Shown one piece after another: positions 17,234 through 25,514 of a DNA stretch of 52,617 nucleotides. Position 1 is the stretch's first letter. Each line of letters begins with the position of its first letter. The DNA comes from Gammaproteobacteria bacterium (GTDB lineage Bacteria > Pseudomonadota > Gammaproteobacteria > Steroidobacterales > JABDKV01), in NCBI GenBank assembly GCA_024638445.1, contig JAHEKH010000008.1, positions 1 to 52,617 on the forward strand, in the 5' to 3' direction. The notes under the pieces are model-generated. The model was not told the origin of the DNA and did no database searches. It worked only from the letters and a program-made list of their open reading frames with translations. The translations under genes were made by a program, and so were the position numbers.

Positions 17234-18007
17234 GTGTATTTCAGCGACACCCAGATCATCGCTTTACTCAACGGCTATTTCCTGGCCTTTGTGCGGATTG
17301 CCGCCGCGCTCGCGGTGGCGCCGATTTTCAGCGCCCGGCTGGTGCCGGCCCGCATCCGGCTGCTGCTGGCCCTTGCGCTGACCGCGGTCATCGCGCCGCT
17401 GCTTCCGCCGATGCCCATCGATCACCCGATGAGCGCGACCGGGCTGGTCGTGATCGCCCAGCAGTTCGTCATCGGCCTGATCATCGGTGCGGTGCTGCAG
17501 ATGGTGTTCGACGCAATGGTCGTCGCCGGTCAGACCGCGGCGATGAGCATGGGGCTGGGCTTTGCGTTCATGATCGACTCTCAGCGCGGCGTCTCGGTGC
17601 CGGTGTTGTCGCAGTTTTTCCTGGTCATGACCACGCTGGTCTTTCTCGCGATAGACGGCCACCTGGCGTTCATCCGGCTGTTGATAGACAGCTTCACGAT
17701 GATGCCGGTCGGCGAGGCCGGCATCCTGCGCGACGGAATCTGGGCGACGGCGATGTGGGGCAGCCGGCTGTTTGCCGGCGCCATGCTGGTGGCCCTGCCC
17801 GCGGTAGCCGCCCTGCTGGTGGTCAATTTTGCTTTTGGCGTGATGAGCCGGGCAGCACCCACATTGAATCTTTTTGCTGTGGGTTTTCCGGTCAGCCTGA
17901 CCCTGGGCTTTGTCATCATCTTATGGAGCCTGCCGGGACTGCAGGAAGCCATGGTGCGGCTGAGCGCCGAAGCTTTCGGATTTCTGGGCGAGTTCCTGGC
18001 GGGTTGA
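17234..18007 (+). CDS. fliR: Flagellar export gate protein FliR
   Basis: FliR completes the FliP5-FliQ4-FliR1 gate. The 257 residues are strongly hydrophobic with about six membrane segments and the conserved FVRIAAALAVAPIFSARLVP near the N-terminus and VNFAFGVMSRAAPTLNLFAVG near the C-terminus. The start is a GTG directly after the fliQ stop. An overlapping ATG four bases upstream opens a different frame whose product does not resemble FliR. Confidence 0.95.
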   Translation: MYFSDTQIIALLNGYFLAFVRIAAALAVAPIFSARLVPARIRLLLALALTAVIAPLLPPMPIDHPMSATGLVVIAQQFVIGLIIGAVLQMVFDAMVVAGQTAAMSMGLGFAFMIDSQRGVSVPVLSQFFLVMTTLVFLAIDGHLAFIRLLIDSFTMMPVGEAGILRDGIWATAMWGSRLFAGAMLVALPAVAALLVVNFAFGVMSRAAPTLNLFAVGFPVSLTLGFVIILWSLPGLQEAMVRLSAEAFGFLGEFLAG

Positions 18008-18010
18008 TCG

Positions 18011-19129
18011 ATGGCTGACGAGCAATTCCAGGAAAAAACAGAACGCGCAACGCCAAAACGCCTGAAGGATGCGCGTTCCAAGGGCCAGGTACCTCGCTCC
18101 CGTGAACTCAACGCGGCGGCCGTCATGATTGCCGGCTCGGCCGCCCTGGTCGTGCTCGGCCAGCCGATGAGCAACGGCATCGCCGGCATCATGCGCCAGG
18201 GACTCACCCTGCCACGCGCCGCGGCCTACGACACCAACGCCATGGCCAACCAGCTCGCCGCAATGGTCGTGGCGGGCATACAGCTGATCACCCCGTTCCT
18301 GCTGGTCTGCCTGGTCGTCGCCCTCGCCGCACCGCTGCTGCTGGGCGGCTGGTCTTTCAGCACCAAGGCAATGGCCTTCAAGCCCGAAAAGCTCAACCCG
18401 ATTGCCGGCATCAAGCGCCTGTTCGCGTTGCGCAGCGTCGTAGAACTGCTGAAGGCGCTGGCCAAGTTCGTGGTGGTCGGCGCCGCCGCCGTGCTGATGC
18501 TGCGCCAGCTGTCCGGCGATTTCCTGACGCTGAGTTCGCAGTCCGTCCGCCCGGCGCTGGCACACACCGCCTGGCTGTGTGGCATGTCGCTGCTGGCCAT
18601 GAGCTGCGTGCTGTTGCTGATTGCCGCAGTCGACGTGCCCTTCCAGCTGTGGGACCACGCCAAAAAGCTGCGCATGACCCGCCAGGAAGTGCGCGATGAA
18701 CACAAGGAAACCGAGGGCCAGCCCGAGGTCAAGCAGCGCATCCGCAGCACGCAGCAGGAGCTCGCACGCCGGCGCATGATGGAAGACGTGCCGAAGGCCG
18801 ACGTGATCGTGACCAACCCGACGCGGTTCGCCGTCGCCCTGCGCTACGACGATTCGATGCAGGCGCCGCGGGTCGTTGCCAAGGGCACCGAGCTGATCGC
18901 TCACCAGATTCGCAAGATCGGTGCCTTACACAACGTGCCGCTGGTCGAGGCACCGCCGCTGGCGCGAACCCTTTACGCAACGACCGAGATTGGCGACGAG
19001 ATCCCTCATCGGCTCTATGCCGCGGTCGCCCAGGTCATGGCCTACGTGTTCCGGTTGCGCGATGCCCGCATCAGCGGCGACTCGCTGCCGGACGCGCCCG
19101 TAATCGAACTCGAGGATGAGTCCAAATGA
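18011..19129 (+). CDS. flhB: Flagellar export switch protein FlhB
   Basis: FlhB switches export specificity from hook to filament after autocleavage. The 372 residues begin with the typical QEKTERATPKRLKDARSKGQ, have four membrane segments, and a cytoplasmic domain with VKQRIRSTQQELARRRMM. The autocleavage motif, usually NPTH, reads NPTR here (VTNPTRFAVALRYD, near residue 268). The Asn-Pro pair that is cut is intact; the His is replaced by Arg. It overlaps flhA by ATGA. Confidence 0.96.
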   Translation: MADEQFQEKTERATPKRLKDARSKGQVPRSRELNAAAVMIAGSAALVVLGQPMSNGIAGIMRQGLTLPRAAAYDTNAMANQLAAMVVAGIQLITPFLLVCLVVALAAPLLLGGWSFSTKAMAFKPEKLNPIAGIKRLFALRSVVELLKALAKFVVVGAAAVLMLRQLSGDFLTLSSQSVRPALAHTAWLCGMSLLAMSCVLLLIAAVDVPFQLWDHAKKLRMTRQEVRDEHKETEGQPEVKQRIRSTQQELARRRMMEDVPKADVIVTNPTRFAVALRYDDSMQAPRVVAKGTELIAHQIRKIGALHNVPLVEAPPLARTLYATTEIGDEIPHRLYAAVAQVMAYVFRLRDARISGDSLPDAPVIELEDESK

Positions 19130-21240
19130 ACGCCGTAGCGGTACTCGGGCACGCACGGAGTTTTGCCAGCCGTGGGTTGGGCGTGCCGGTCCTGCTCATC
19201 ACCATGCTCGGCATGATGGTGCTGCCGCTGCCGCCGGCCGCGCTGGACCTGTTGTTCAGCTTCAATATTTCTCTGTCGCTGGTGATCATCCTGGCGGTTA
19301 TCTACGTGGCGCGGCCGCTCGAGTTCGGCGTTTTCCCCACCGTGCTGCTGCTGGTTACCCTGCTCCGGCTGGCGCTGAACGTTGCCTCGACCCGGGTGGT
19401 GCTGCTCAATGGACACACCGGCACCAGCGCCGCCGGCAAGGTAATCGAGGCCTTCGGCGAGTTTGTCGTCGGCGGCAACTACACGGTCGGCCTGGTCGTG
19501 TTCTCGATCCTGGTCATCATCAACTTCGTGGTGGTCACCAAGGGTGCCGGGCGAATCTCCGAGGTGAGCGCGCGCTTCACCCTGGACGCGATGCCGGGCA
19601 AGCAGATGGCCATCGACGCCGATCTCAACGCCGGGCTTATCAACCAGGACGAAGCCCGGACCCGGCGCGAAGAGGTCCGCCAGGAAGCCGACTTCTACGG
19701 TTCGATGGACGGTGCCAGCAAGTTCGTCCGCGGCGATGCCACGGCCGGCATACTCATCCTTTTTATAAACATCATCGGCGGCATCGTCATCGGCACCCTG
19801 CAGCACTCGCTGCCCTTTGGTGAGGCCGTGCGCACCTACACGCTGCTGACTATTGGCGACGGCCTGGTCGCGCAGATCCCCTCGCTGCTGATGTCGTCGT
19901 CGGTAGCCATCATCGTCACCCGCATGTCCGGTTCGCAGGACATGGGCGACCAGGTCATCAAGCAGCTGTTCGGCCAGCCGCGCACGCTGGCGGTATCCGC
20001 CGGGGTGCTGGCCTTGCTGGGTTTCATTCCCGGCATGCCGAACGTCGCCTTCCTGACGCTGGCGGCAACCTGCGGTGGCGCGGCTTTCCTGATCGTGAAA
20101 CGCGAGGCGGCGTCGGCAACGGCCCCCGCCGCGGAGGAAGAGCCAAAAGAGGAGGCACCGCTGACCGAATTGAGCTGGGACGACGTCCGTCCGGTCGATC
20201 CGATCGGCCTCGAGGTCGGGTACCGCCTGATCCCACTGGTCGACCGCAAGCAGGGCGGCGAACTGATGGCGCGGATCAAGGCCGTGCGGAAGAAGCTGTC
20301 GCAGGATCTCGGCTTCCTGGTGCAGCCGGTGCACATCCGCGACAACCTCAACCTGCCGCCGAACACCTATCGCATCAACCTGATGGGCGTACCCGTCGCC
20401 CAGCACGAGATTCATCCCGACAAGGAGCTGGCAATCAATCCCGGAAGGGTATTTGGCGAAGTCCAGGGGGCGGCGACCAAGGAACCGGCTTTCGGACTCG
20501 ACGCGCTGTGGATCGAACCGGCGGCGCGCGAGCATGCCCAGACCGTGGGTTATTCGGTGGTCGATCCGAGCACCGTAATCGCCACGCACCTGAGCCAGAT
20601 CCTGCAGTCACAGGCACACGAGTTGCTGGGCTACGAGGAAACCCAGCAGCTGCTCGACCGGCTCGGCCAGACCGCACCGAAACTGGTTGAGGACCTGGTG
20701 CCGAAAACGCTGCCGCTCGGCGTGGTCGTCCGGGTCATGCAGGAGCTGCTGGCCGAGCGGGTGCCGGTGCGCAACGTCCGCAAGATCGTCGAAACGCTGG
20801 CGGAGAATGCCATCCGCACACAGGACCCGGCCGCGCTGGTCGCCGCCGTGCGGATCGGGCTGGGCCGCAGCATCGTCCAGGGCATCGTCGATGCCGGCGA
20901 GGAGCTGCCGGTATTCACCCTCGACGCCGCGCTGGAACGCATCTTGCATGACTCCATGCAAGGGGCCGGAGAAGGCCCCGGACTGGAGCCCGGATTGGCG
21001 GAAAGAGTGCAAAAAGCGATGAGCGAAGCGGCAGAGCGGCAAGAAGTTGCCGGTGAACCGGCAGTCTTGCTCGTCGCACCGGCCCTGCGGCCGTGGCTGG
21101 CGAGGCTGGCGCGTCACAGCGTTCCGCGCCTGCACGTGCTCGCCTACAACGAGGTTCCGGACAGTAAAAAACTGCGGCTGGTAGCAGCCGTCGGTCAACA
21201 ACAGGAGACCGGCCAGCGGAGGGCAATCGCTGGCGCCTAG
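19126..21240 (+). CDS. flhA: Flagellar export gate protein FlhA
   Basis: FlhA forms the nonameric export ring that receives chaperone-substrate complexes. The 704 residues have about eight membrane segments in the first half, the family signature LLLVTLLRLALNVASTRVVL, the FHIPEP region GKQMAIDADLNAGLINQDEA, and a large cytoplasmic domain from about 330. Length is normal. It is the last gene of the fliL operon; 33 bases separate it from flhF. Confidence 0.97.
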   Translation: MNAVAVLGHARSFASRGLGVPVLLITMLGMMVLPLPPAALDLLFSFNISLSLVIILAVIYVARPLEFGVFPTVLLLVTLLRLALNVASTRVVLLNGHTGTSAAGKVIEAFGEFVVGGNYTVGLVVFSILVIINFVVVTKGAGRISEVSARFTLDAMPGKQMAIDADLNAGLINQDEARTRREEVRQEADFYGSMDGASKFVRGDATAGILILFINIIGGIVIGTLQHSLPFGEAVRTYTLLTIGDGLVAQIPSLLMSSSVAIIVTRMSGSQDMGDQVIKQLFGQPRTLAVSAGVLALLGFIPGMPNVAFLTLAATCGGAAFLIVKREAASATAPAAEEEPKEEAPLTELSWDDVRPVDPIGLEVGYRLIPLVDRKQGGELMARIKAVRKKLSQDLGFLVQPVHIRDNLNLPPNTYRINLMGVPVAQHEIHPDKELAINPGRVFGEVQGAATKEPAFGLDALWIEPAAREHAQTVGYSVVDPSTVIATHLSQILQSQAHELLGYEETQQLLDRLGQTAPKLVEDLVPKTLPLGVVVRVMQELLAERVPVRNVRKIVETLAENAIRTQDPAALVAAVRIGLGRSIVQGIVDAGEELPVFTLDAALERILHDSMQGAGEGPGLEPGLAERVQKAMSEAAERQEVAGEPAVLLVAPALRPWLARLARHSVPRLHVLAYNEVPDSKKLRLVAAVGQQQETGQRRAIAGA

Positions 21241-21273
21241 CGCCCCACTCCATTCAGGGATGAAGACTACACA

Positions 21274-22410
21274 GTGAAAATTAAACGTTATTTAGCTCCC
21301 GATATGCGCCGGGCCATGCGCCAGGTGCGGGAACAGCAGGGTCCCGATGCGGTCATCCTGTCCAGCCGGCGGGTCGGCGACGAGATCGAGGTGGTTGCCG
21401 CGATCGACTATGACGCCAGCCTGCTGGACGCGGCGCCGCGTTGCTCAGCCGGACGGCAGCAGCCAAAGCCCGAGGTTGCCCCGCCGCGCGAACGCAGTGA
21501 CTGGTCGCGCGAGCCGAGCCTGGTCGACATGAAGCAGGAAGTCGCATCGCTGCGGAAACTGCTCGAGTCGCAGCTGGGTTCGCTGACCGACAATGAAACT
21601 TTGCGCGTACAGCCGGCTCGCCCGGCGATCGCCCAGGAAATGGAGTCGCTCGGCATTTCGCCGGCGCTGGCCGCCGAGATTGCAGAAACGGCGGCCGACC
21701 AGACCGCGCCCGTGTCGGCGGCCCTGCGCGACCTTCAGGACCGGCTGCCGGTCATGCAAAGGGAAATTGTCGATGAACCGGGTGCCGTGGCGCTGGTCGG
21801 CCCGACGGGTGTCGGCAAAACCACCACGATAGCCAAGCTGGCCGCCCGTTTTGCGCTCAAGCACGGTGCGGGACAGCTCGGACTGGTGACGACAGACGGT
21901 TTCCGGATCGGTGCACAGGAACAGCTGCTGACCTTCGGCCGCATCCTGGGTGTGCCGGTAAAACTGGTGCGGGACGGCGCCGAGCTGACCGACACGCTGG
22001 CGGCAATGGGCGACAAGCGGTTGGTGCTGATCGATTCCGCCGGCATGGGCCAGCGCGACCGTCGTATACACGCAGAGCTGGCCGCGATTATCGAAAATGG
22101 CGATGCGGTCCGGGTACTGTTGACGCTGTCGGCGACCGCACAGCGCGGCGTGCTGCAGGAAACCGTCGCGGCCTTTCGCGCTCTCGACCCGGCCGGCTGC
22201 GTGCTGACGAAGGTCGACGAAGCCGCAAGCCTGGGTGGCGCCATTTCGACGCTGATCGCCAACGAGCTGCCCCTGGCCTACATCACCGACGGCCAGGCGG
22301 TACCGGAGGACCTGCACCGGGCCGGCGGCAAACGCTGCAACCTGGTCGAACGGGCGCTGGAGCTGAAACGCGATGCCGAGGATCACTACCCGGAGGTGGC
22401 CCATGGCTGA
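21274..22410 (+). CDS. flhF: Polar flagellar placement GTPase FlhF
   Basis: FlhF is an SRP-type GTPase that directs the flagellum to the cell pole. The 378 residues have the N-terminal flagellar region (VKIKRYLAPDMRRAMRQVRE), a basic/proline linker, and the NG domain: G1 GPTGVGKTTTIAKLAARF (about 171-188), a DGFRIGAQEQL segment, G3 DSAGMGQRD and G4 LTKVDEA. The usual DTAG is DSAG here. The start is a GTG. Its 3' end overlaps fleN by eight bases, fitting joint control of flagellar place (FlhF) and number (FleN). Confidence 0.95.
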   Translation: MKIKRYLAPDMRRAMRQVREQQGPDAVILSSRRVGDEIEVVAAIDYDASLLDAAPRCSAGRQQPKPEVAPPRERSDWSREPSLVDMKQEVASLRKLLESQLGSLTDNETLRVQPARPAIAQEMESLGISPALAAEIAETAADQTAPVSAALRDLQDRLPVMQREIVDEPGAVALVGPTGVGKTTTIAKLAARFALKHGAGQLGLVTTDGFRIGAQEQLLTFGRILGVPVKLVRDGAELTDTLAAMGDKRLVLIDSAGMGQRDRRIHAELAAIIENGDAVRVLLTLSATAQRGVLQETVAAFRALDPAGCVLTKVDEAASLGGAISTLIANELPLAYITDGQAVPEDLHRAGGKRCNLVERALELKRDAEDHYPEVAHG

Positions 22411-23275
22411 GCGCACGACAGACCAGGCGCAGGGACTGCGTCATCTCACGGGCGCCGCACCCGTCAAGGTCATTGCGGTTACCGGTGGCAAGGGCGGTGT
22501 CGGCAAGACCTGTGCATCTATCAACCTGTCGGTTGCGCTGGCGCATGCCGGGCAGCGGGTGCTGCTGCTGGATGCCGATCTCGGTCTCGCCAACGTCGAT
22601 GTGCTGCTCGGGCTGCATCCGCGCTACAACCTCTCGCATGTGCTCAGCGCCGAGTGCGCGCTGGAGGACATCGTCTGCGAGGCGCCCGAAGGCGTACGCG
22701 TGGTGCCCGCCGCGTCCGGACGGCGGCAGATGGCTGACCTGTGCCCCGCCGAGCATGCCGGGCTGATCAGCGCCTTCAGCGAGCTGGCGATCGATTTCGA
22801 TGCGCTGGTCATCGATACCGCCGCCGGTATCGCCAACAGCGTGATCAGTTTTGCCCAGGCCTCGCAAAAGGTGGTGGTGGTCGTTTGTGATGAACCGGCA
22901 TCGATTACCGACGCGTATGCGCTGATCAAGGTGCTGAGCAGCGACTACGAGGTGCGCCAGTTCCAGGTATTGACCAGCATGACCGGTGGTGCCGCCGAGG
23001 GCCGGCTGCTGCACGAAAAGCTGTCCCGTGCCACCGAGCGCTTTCTCGACGTCAGGATGGAGCATTTCGGCAACGTCGCCTTCGACGAGTTCCAGCGTCG
23101 CGCGGTGCAACGCCAGCAGCCGGTAGCCGGCGTGTTTCCGTCGGCAACGACCAGCCTGGCGTTCCGTGGTCTCGCGGACAAGGTGCTGGGCTGGGAGGCC
23201 GTGGGCGGCTCTCGCGGACGACTGGAATTTTTTGCCGAACGGCTGATCCAGTCACAAATGGTGGCGACGGCATGA
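22403..23275 (+). CDS. fleN: Flagellar number regulator FleN/FlhG (MinD-like ATPase)
   Basis: FleN limits flagellar number; in Pseudomonas it binds FleQ and counters it. The 290 residues have the deviant Walker A GGKGGVGKTCASINLSVAL (about 29-47), the switch II DADLGLANVDVLLG, and IDTAAGIANSVISF. The ATG at 22403 has GGAGGT five bases upstream; an in-frame start at 22373 would add ten residues without a ribosome site. Because FlrA here lacks its N-terminal domain, how FleN would act on it is an open point. Confidence 0.94.
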   Translation: MAERTTDQAQGLRHLTGAAPVKVIAVTGGKGGVGKTCASINLSVALAHAGQRVLLLDADLGLANVDVLLGLHPRYNLSHVLSAECALEDIVCEAPEGVRVVPAASGRRQMADLCPAEHAGLISAFSELAIDFDALVIDTAAGIANSVISFAQASQKVVVVVCDEPASITDAYALIKVLSSDYEVRQFQVLTSMTGGAAEGRLLHEKLSRATERFLDVRMEHFGNVAFDEFQRRAVQRQQPVAGVFPSATTSLAFRGLADKVLGWEAVGGSRGRLEFFAERLIQSQMVATA

Positions 23276-24003
23276 GCACCGCGACCCAGGAATACCAGGC
23301 CGTTGAGGCGCCGGACCGCGACACGCTGGTGCTGGAAAACGGCGAACTGGTCAAACGGATTGCCTATCACCTGGTAAGCAGGTTGCCGCCGTCGGTCGAC
23401 GTGGAAGACCTGATCCAGGCCGGCATGATCGGCCTGCTGGAAGCCGCCAGCGGCTACAGCCCGGACGGTGGCGCGAACTTTCGTACCTATGCCGGCATCC
23501 GCATCCGTGGCGCGATGCTCGACGAAATCCGCCGTCTCGACTGGACGCCACGCTCGGTGCACCGCAAGGTCCGTGAACTCAGCCAGGCCATCAGCCTGAT
23601 CGAAAACCGCACCGGTCACGATGCCCGCGACCGCGAGGTAGCTGCCGAGCTGGGTATTTCGCTTGACGATTATCACAAGACGGTGCGCGACGCGGCTTCG
23701 GCGCGGCTATGCAGCTTCGACCAGATCAGCAGCGAAGACGGCACTCACGACGCACCGCGCAATCCCGACCCCGATCCGCTGCAGGTGCTGGAGCAATCCG
23801 GCTTCGTGCAGAGCCTGGCGTCGGAAATCGAGTCCCTGCCGGAACGCGAGAAGCTGGTGATGTCGCTGTACTACGACGACGAGCTGAACCTGCGGGAGAT
23901 CGGCGTGATCCTCGAGGTCAGCGAATCGCGCGTTTGCCAGATACACGGCCAGGCACTGGCGCGTCTGCGCTCGCGACTGACCGACTGGACCGCCCGGGAG
24001 TAA
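23272..24003 (+). CDS. fliA: Flagellar sigma factor FliA (sigma-28)
   Basis: FliA directs transcription of flagellin and other late genes. The 243 residues show region 2 (DVEDLIQAGMIGLLEAASGY; FRTYAGIRIRGAMLDEIRRL), region 3, and the region 4 helix-turn-helix (LREIGVILEVSESRVCQIHG). It is coupled to fleN by ATGA. Its anti-sigma factor FlgM and three matching promoters (fliC, flgM, pomA) occur in the same window. No chemotaxis gene follows, unlike in Pseudomonas-type loci. Confidence 0.97.
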   Translation: MSTATQEYQAVEAPDRDTLVLENGELVKRIAYHLVSRLPPSVDVEDLIQAGMIGLLEAASGYSPDGGANFRTYAGIRIRGAMLDEIRRLDWTPRSVHRKVRELSQAISLIENRTGHDARDREVAAELGISLDDYHKTVRDAASARLCSFDQISSEDGTHDAPRNPDPDPLQVLEQSGFVQSLASEIESLPEREKLVMSLYYDDELNLREIGVILEVSESRVCQIHGQALARLRSRLTDWTARE

Positions 24004-24006
24004 GTC

Positions 24007-24189
24007 ATGGAGAAAATGAACCCGGTCAATGCGCCTTCACCGGTTCCGCGGGTTCCGCCCGCGCACCGCGACAGGCGCAAGCGTCAGTCGGACCAACCGC
24101 CAAAGGGTTCAGCCAACGATCGCGAGGATGCAGACAACCCGCGCGATGATGACGATGACAACGAACACACGATAGACGAGTACGCGTAA
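24007..24189 (+). CDS. Small charged protein of unknown function between fliA and the DUF2802 gene
   Basis: This 60-residue ORF starts three bases after fliA with GGGAG about eight bases before the ATG, and its last base begins the ATG of the DUF2802 gene. It is Pro-rich and basic in the first half (VPPAHRDRRKRQSDQPPKG) and very acidic in the second (NPRDDDDDNEH). It has no hydrophobic segment and is probably disordered. The tight spacing on both sides argues for a real gene. I do not recognise the family and assign no function. Confidence 0.6.
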   Translation: MEKMNPVNAPSPVPRVPPAHRDRRKRQSDQPPKGSANDREDADNPRDDDDDNEHTIDEYA

Positions 24190-24560
24190 TGGAAATGACC
24201 CGAATGATCGACATTCCACTCGGCCTGGAAATGGCAACGCCGGGGCCCGGGCTGGCCGGCTGGGTGCTGACCGGGCTGGCGCTGGCGATTGCCGGCTGGG
24301 TCTGCTGGCGGTACCGGCCGTGGGACCAGGTGCTGCGTGACGACCGGATCGACGATATCGACGCCCGGCTGTGCCGGGTCGACCAGCACCTGCAGGCGCT
24401 GGTCAGCCGGCTCGACCAGCTGCAGCTCAGCCAGGCCGGCGGCAGCGACTACCGCCTGGCGGGCGAACTGATCGAGAACGGCGCAAGCACTGAGCAGCTG
24501 GTGGAACGCTGCGGAATGTCCCGTGCCGAGGCGGAGCTATTTCAGCGCCTGCGTGCGTAG
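24189..24560 (+). CDS. DUF2802 protein of flagellar clusters
   Basis: The 123-residue protein has an N-terminal membrane segment (about 19-38, LAGWVLTGLALAIAGWVCW), a coiled coil (about 55-80, DIDARLCRVDQHLQALVSRL) and a small C-terminal helical domain with LIENGASTEQLVERCGMSRAEAEL. This is the DUF2802 layout. In Pseudomonas-type loci the gene follows cheW at the end of the chemotaxis block. Its function is not established. Here it follows fliA and the 60-residue ORF directly. Confidence 0.82.
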   Translation: MEMTRMIDIPLGLEMATPGPGLAGWVLTGLALAIAGWVCWRYRPWDQVLRDDRIDDIDARLCRVDQHLQALVSRLDQLQLSQAGGSDYRLAGELIENGASTEQLVERCGMSRAEAELFQRLRA

Positions 24561-24621
24561 GGGACAGTGACCTAATAGATTGGGGACAGTGACCTAACTT
24601 TCCAAGTTAGGTCACTGTCCC
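24560..24621. repeat. REP-like direct and inverted repeat with an 18-bp hairpin
   Basis: GGGGACAGTGACCTAA occurs at 24560-24575 and again at 24582-24597. The second copy is the left arm of a perfect hairpin: 24583-24600 pairs with 24604-24621 over 18 bases with a 3-base loop. A shorter TGTCCCTGATG copy follows at about 24629-24639. The unit resembles mobile palindromes (REP elements) spread by RAYT-type transposases; no transposase is in the window. It lies between convergent genes and may also stop transcription, though it has no T run. Confidence 0.8.
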
Positions 24622-24640
24622 TGATGATTGTCCCTGATGG

Positions 24641-25429
24641 TTACTTGCGGCGGAGGAAGCCGAGTCCGCCGAGTGCGGTGACGAACAGCCATAGTGCTGC
24701 CGGTACCGGCACCACCGCGGCCGTGCCCTCGATCACCAGGTTCTGGAAGGCGACTGCTTCGGAACCACCGTTCAATGTCATCGTCAACGTCAGGGTGAGC
24801 TCGTCGCCATCGCCGACCAGCGGCACCAGGAAGGTGGCAAGCTGGTTGTTGAGCATCACGCCATTCATCAGGATCGGGTCGGCGAGGTTTACGATGGCGC
24901 CACCGGCGAGCGTGTAGTCCAGTGCTCCCGCGGTATCGACGCTGCTGGAGAACGCAGTCATTGCCGAACCACCGTCAATCGAGTATTCCCAGCTGAAAAT
25001 ATCGCTGTCCTCGAAATCACCCATCGCACCGGCATCGATCGACATATACAGGTCGCTGAAACCTGCGATATCGAAAACCCAGGTGGCTGATACCGACGGC
25101 AGGCCATCCGTATCGGAATTCACCGTGTCGACGGCGCCGAAAAACTCGTGGGTGTTGTTGTCATCAATGATCCCGAGCGTGTCGCTCGGAAACGAAAAAA
25201 GACTGTCGTCCAGCACCGAGAACGGGATCGACGGCGATACGCCGCGCCGGTACTTCTGGAAACCGTCGCCCGGCGAGCCGAAAGCGTCGGTCCAGACGTT
25301 GGTGTAACTGAGCAGGTTCATGCTGCCGCTGTCGACCATGTCGAAAGCAACGACGGTGCTGCCGGCGTTGGCGAACGCGGGCAACGCGAGGATGGCCGCC
25401 AGGCTGGCGGAAACCAGGATTCGTTTCAT
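24641..25429 (-). CDS. Secreted protein with VPLPA-CTERM (PEP-CTERM-like) sorting signal
   Basis: Starting at the ATG at 25429 gives 262 residues with a clear signal peptide (MKRILVSASLAAILALPAFA, then NAGS). The body is Asp/Ser/Gly-rich and low in Lys, as in extracellular beta-rich proteins. The C-terminus is VPVPAALWLF, a hydrophobic helix, and a final GFLRRK, the tripartite sorting signal read by exosortase. Such proteins are exported and handled with exopolysaccharide or biofilm systems. An upstream in-frame ATG (16 more residues) lacks a ribosome site; GGGGGAT precedes the chosen ATG. The exosortase is not in the window. Its role, if any, in motility is unknown. Confidence 0.85.
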   Translation of the reverse strand: MKRILVSASLAAILALPAFANAGSTVVAFDMVDSGSMNLLSYTNVWTDAFGSPGDGFQKYRRGVSPSIPFSVLDDSLFSFPSDTLGIIDDNNTHEFFGAVDTVNSDTDGLPSVSATWVFDIAGFSDLYMSIDAGAMGDFEDSDIFSWEYSIDGGSAMTAFSSSVDTAGALDYTLAGGAIVNLADPILMNGVMLNNQLATFLVPLVGDGDELTLTLTMTLNGGSEAVAFQNLVIEGTAAVVPVPAALWLFVTALGGLGFLRRK

Positions 25430-25476
25430 GTTCTTGATCCCCCGGAAACGGACGTTATTTAAGTTATGTAACGCCA

Positions 25477-25505
25477 AGAATAGGCCATTGCCCGGGGCTG
25501 GCCAA
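25477..25505 (-). promoter_or_regulatory. Possible sigma-70 promoter of the VPLPA-CTERM gene
   Basis: On the minus strand TTGGCC and TATTCT are 17 bases apart, each with four of six consensus bases, about 50 bases before the start codon. The match is moderate. It would let this gene be expressed apart from the flagellar genes upstream. Confidence 0.3.
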
Positions 25506-25514
25506 ATTGGGGAG

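Noticed and set aside
19042-20589. 515-codon open frame on the minus strand opposite flhA
   Set aside because: It is a GC-rich antisense shadow of a very well conserved gene. The product is rich in His, Gln, Asp and Arg and resembles no family.
20996-21012. TGGCGG-AAAGA-GTGCA inside flhA as a sigma-54 promoter for flhF
   Set aside because: Three mismatches and about 260 bases from flhF. Possible but not supported.
24560-24639. CRISPR-like repeats
   Set aside because: Only two full copies with a 6-base gap and one hairpin copy; no spacers and no cas genes.
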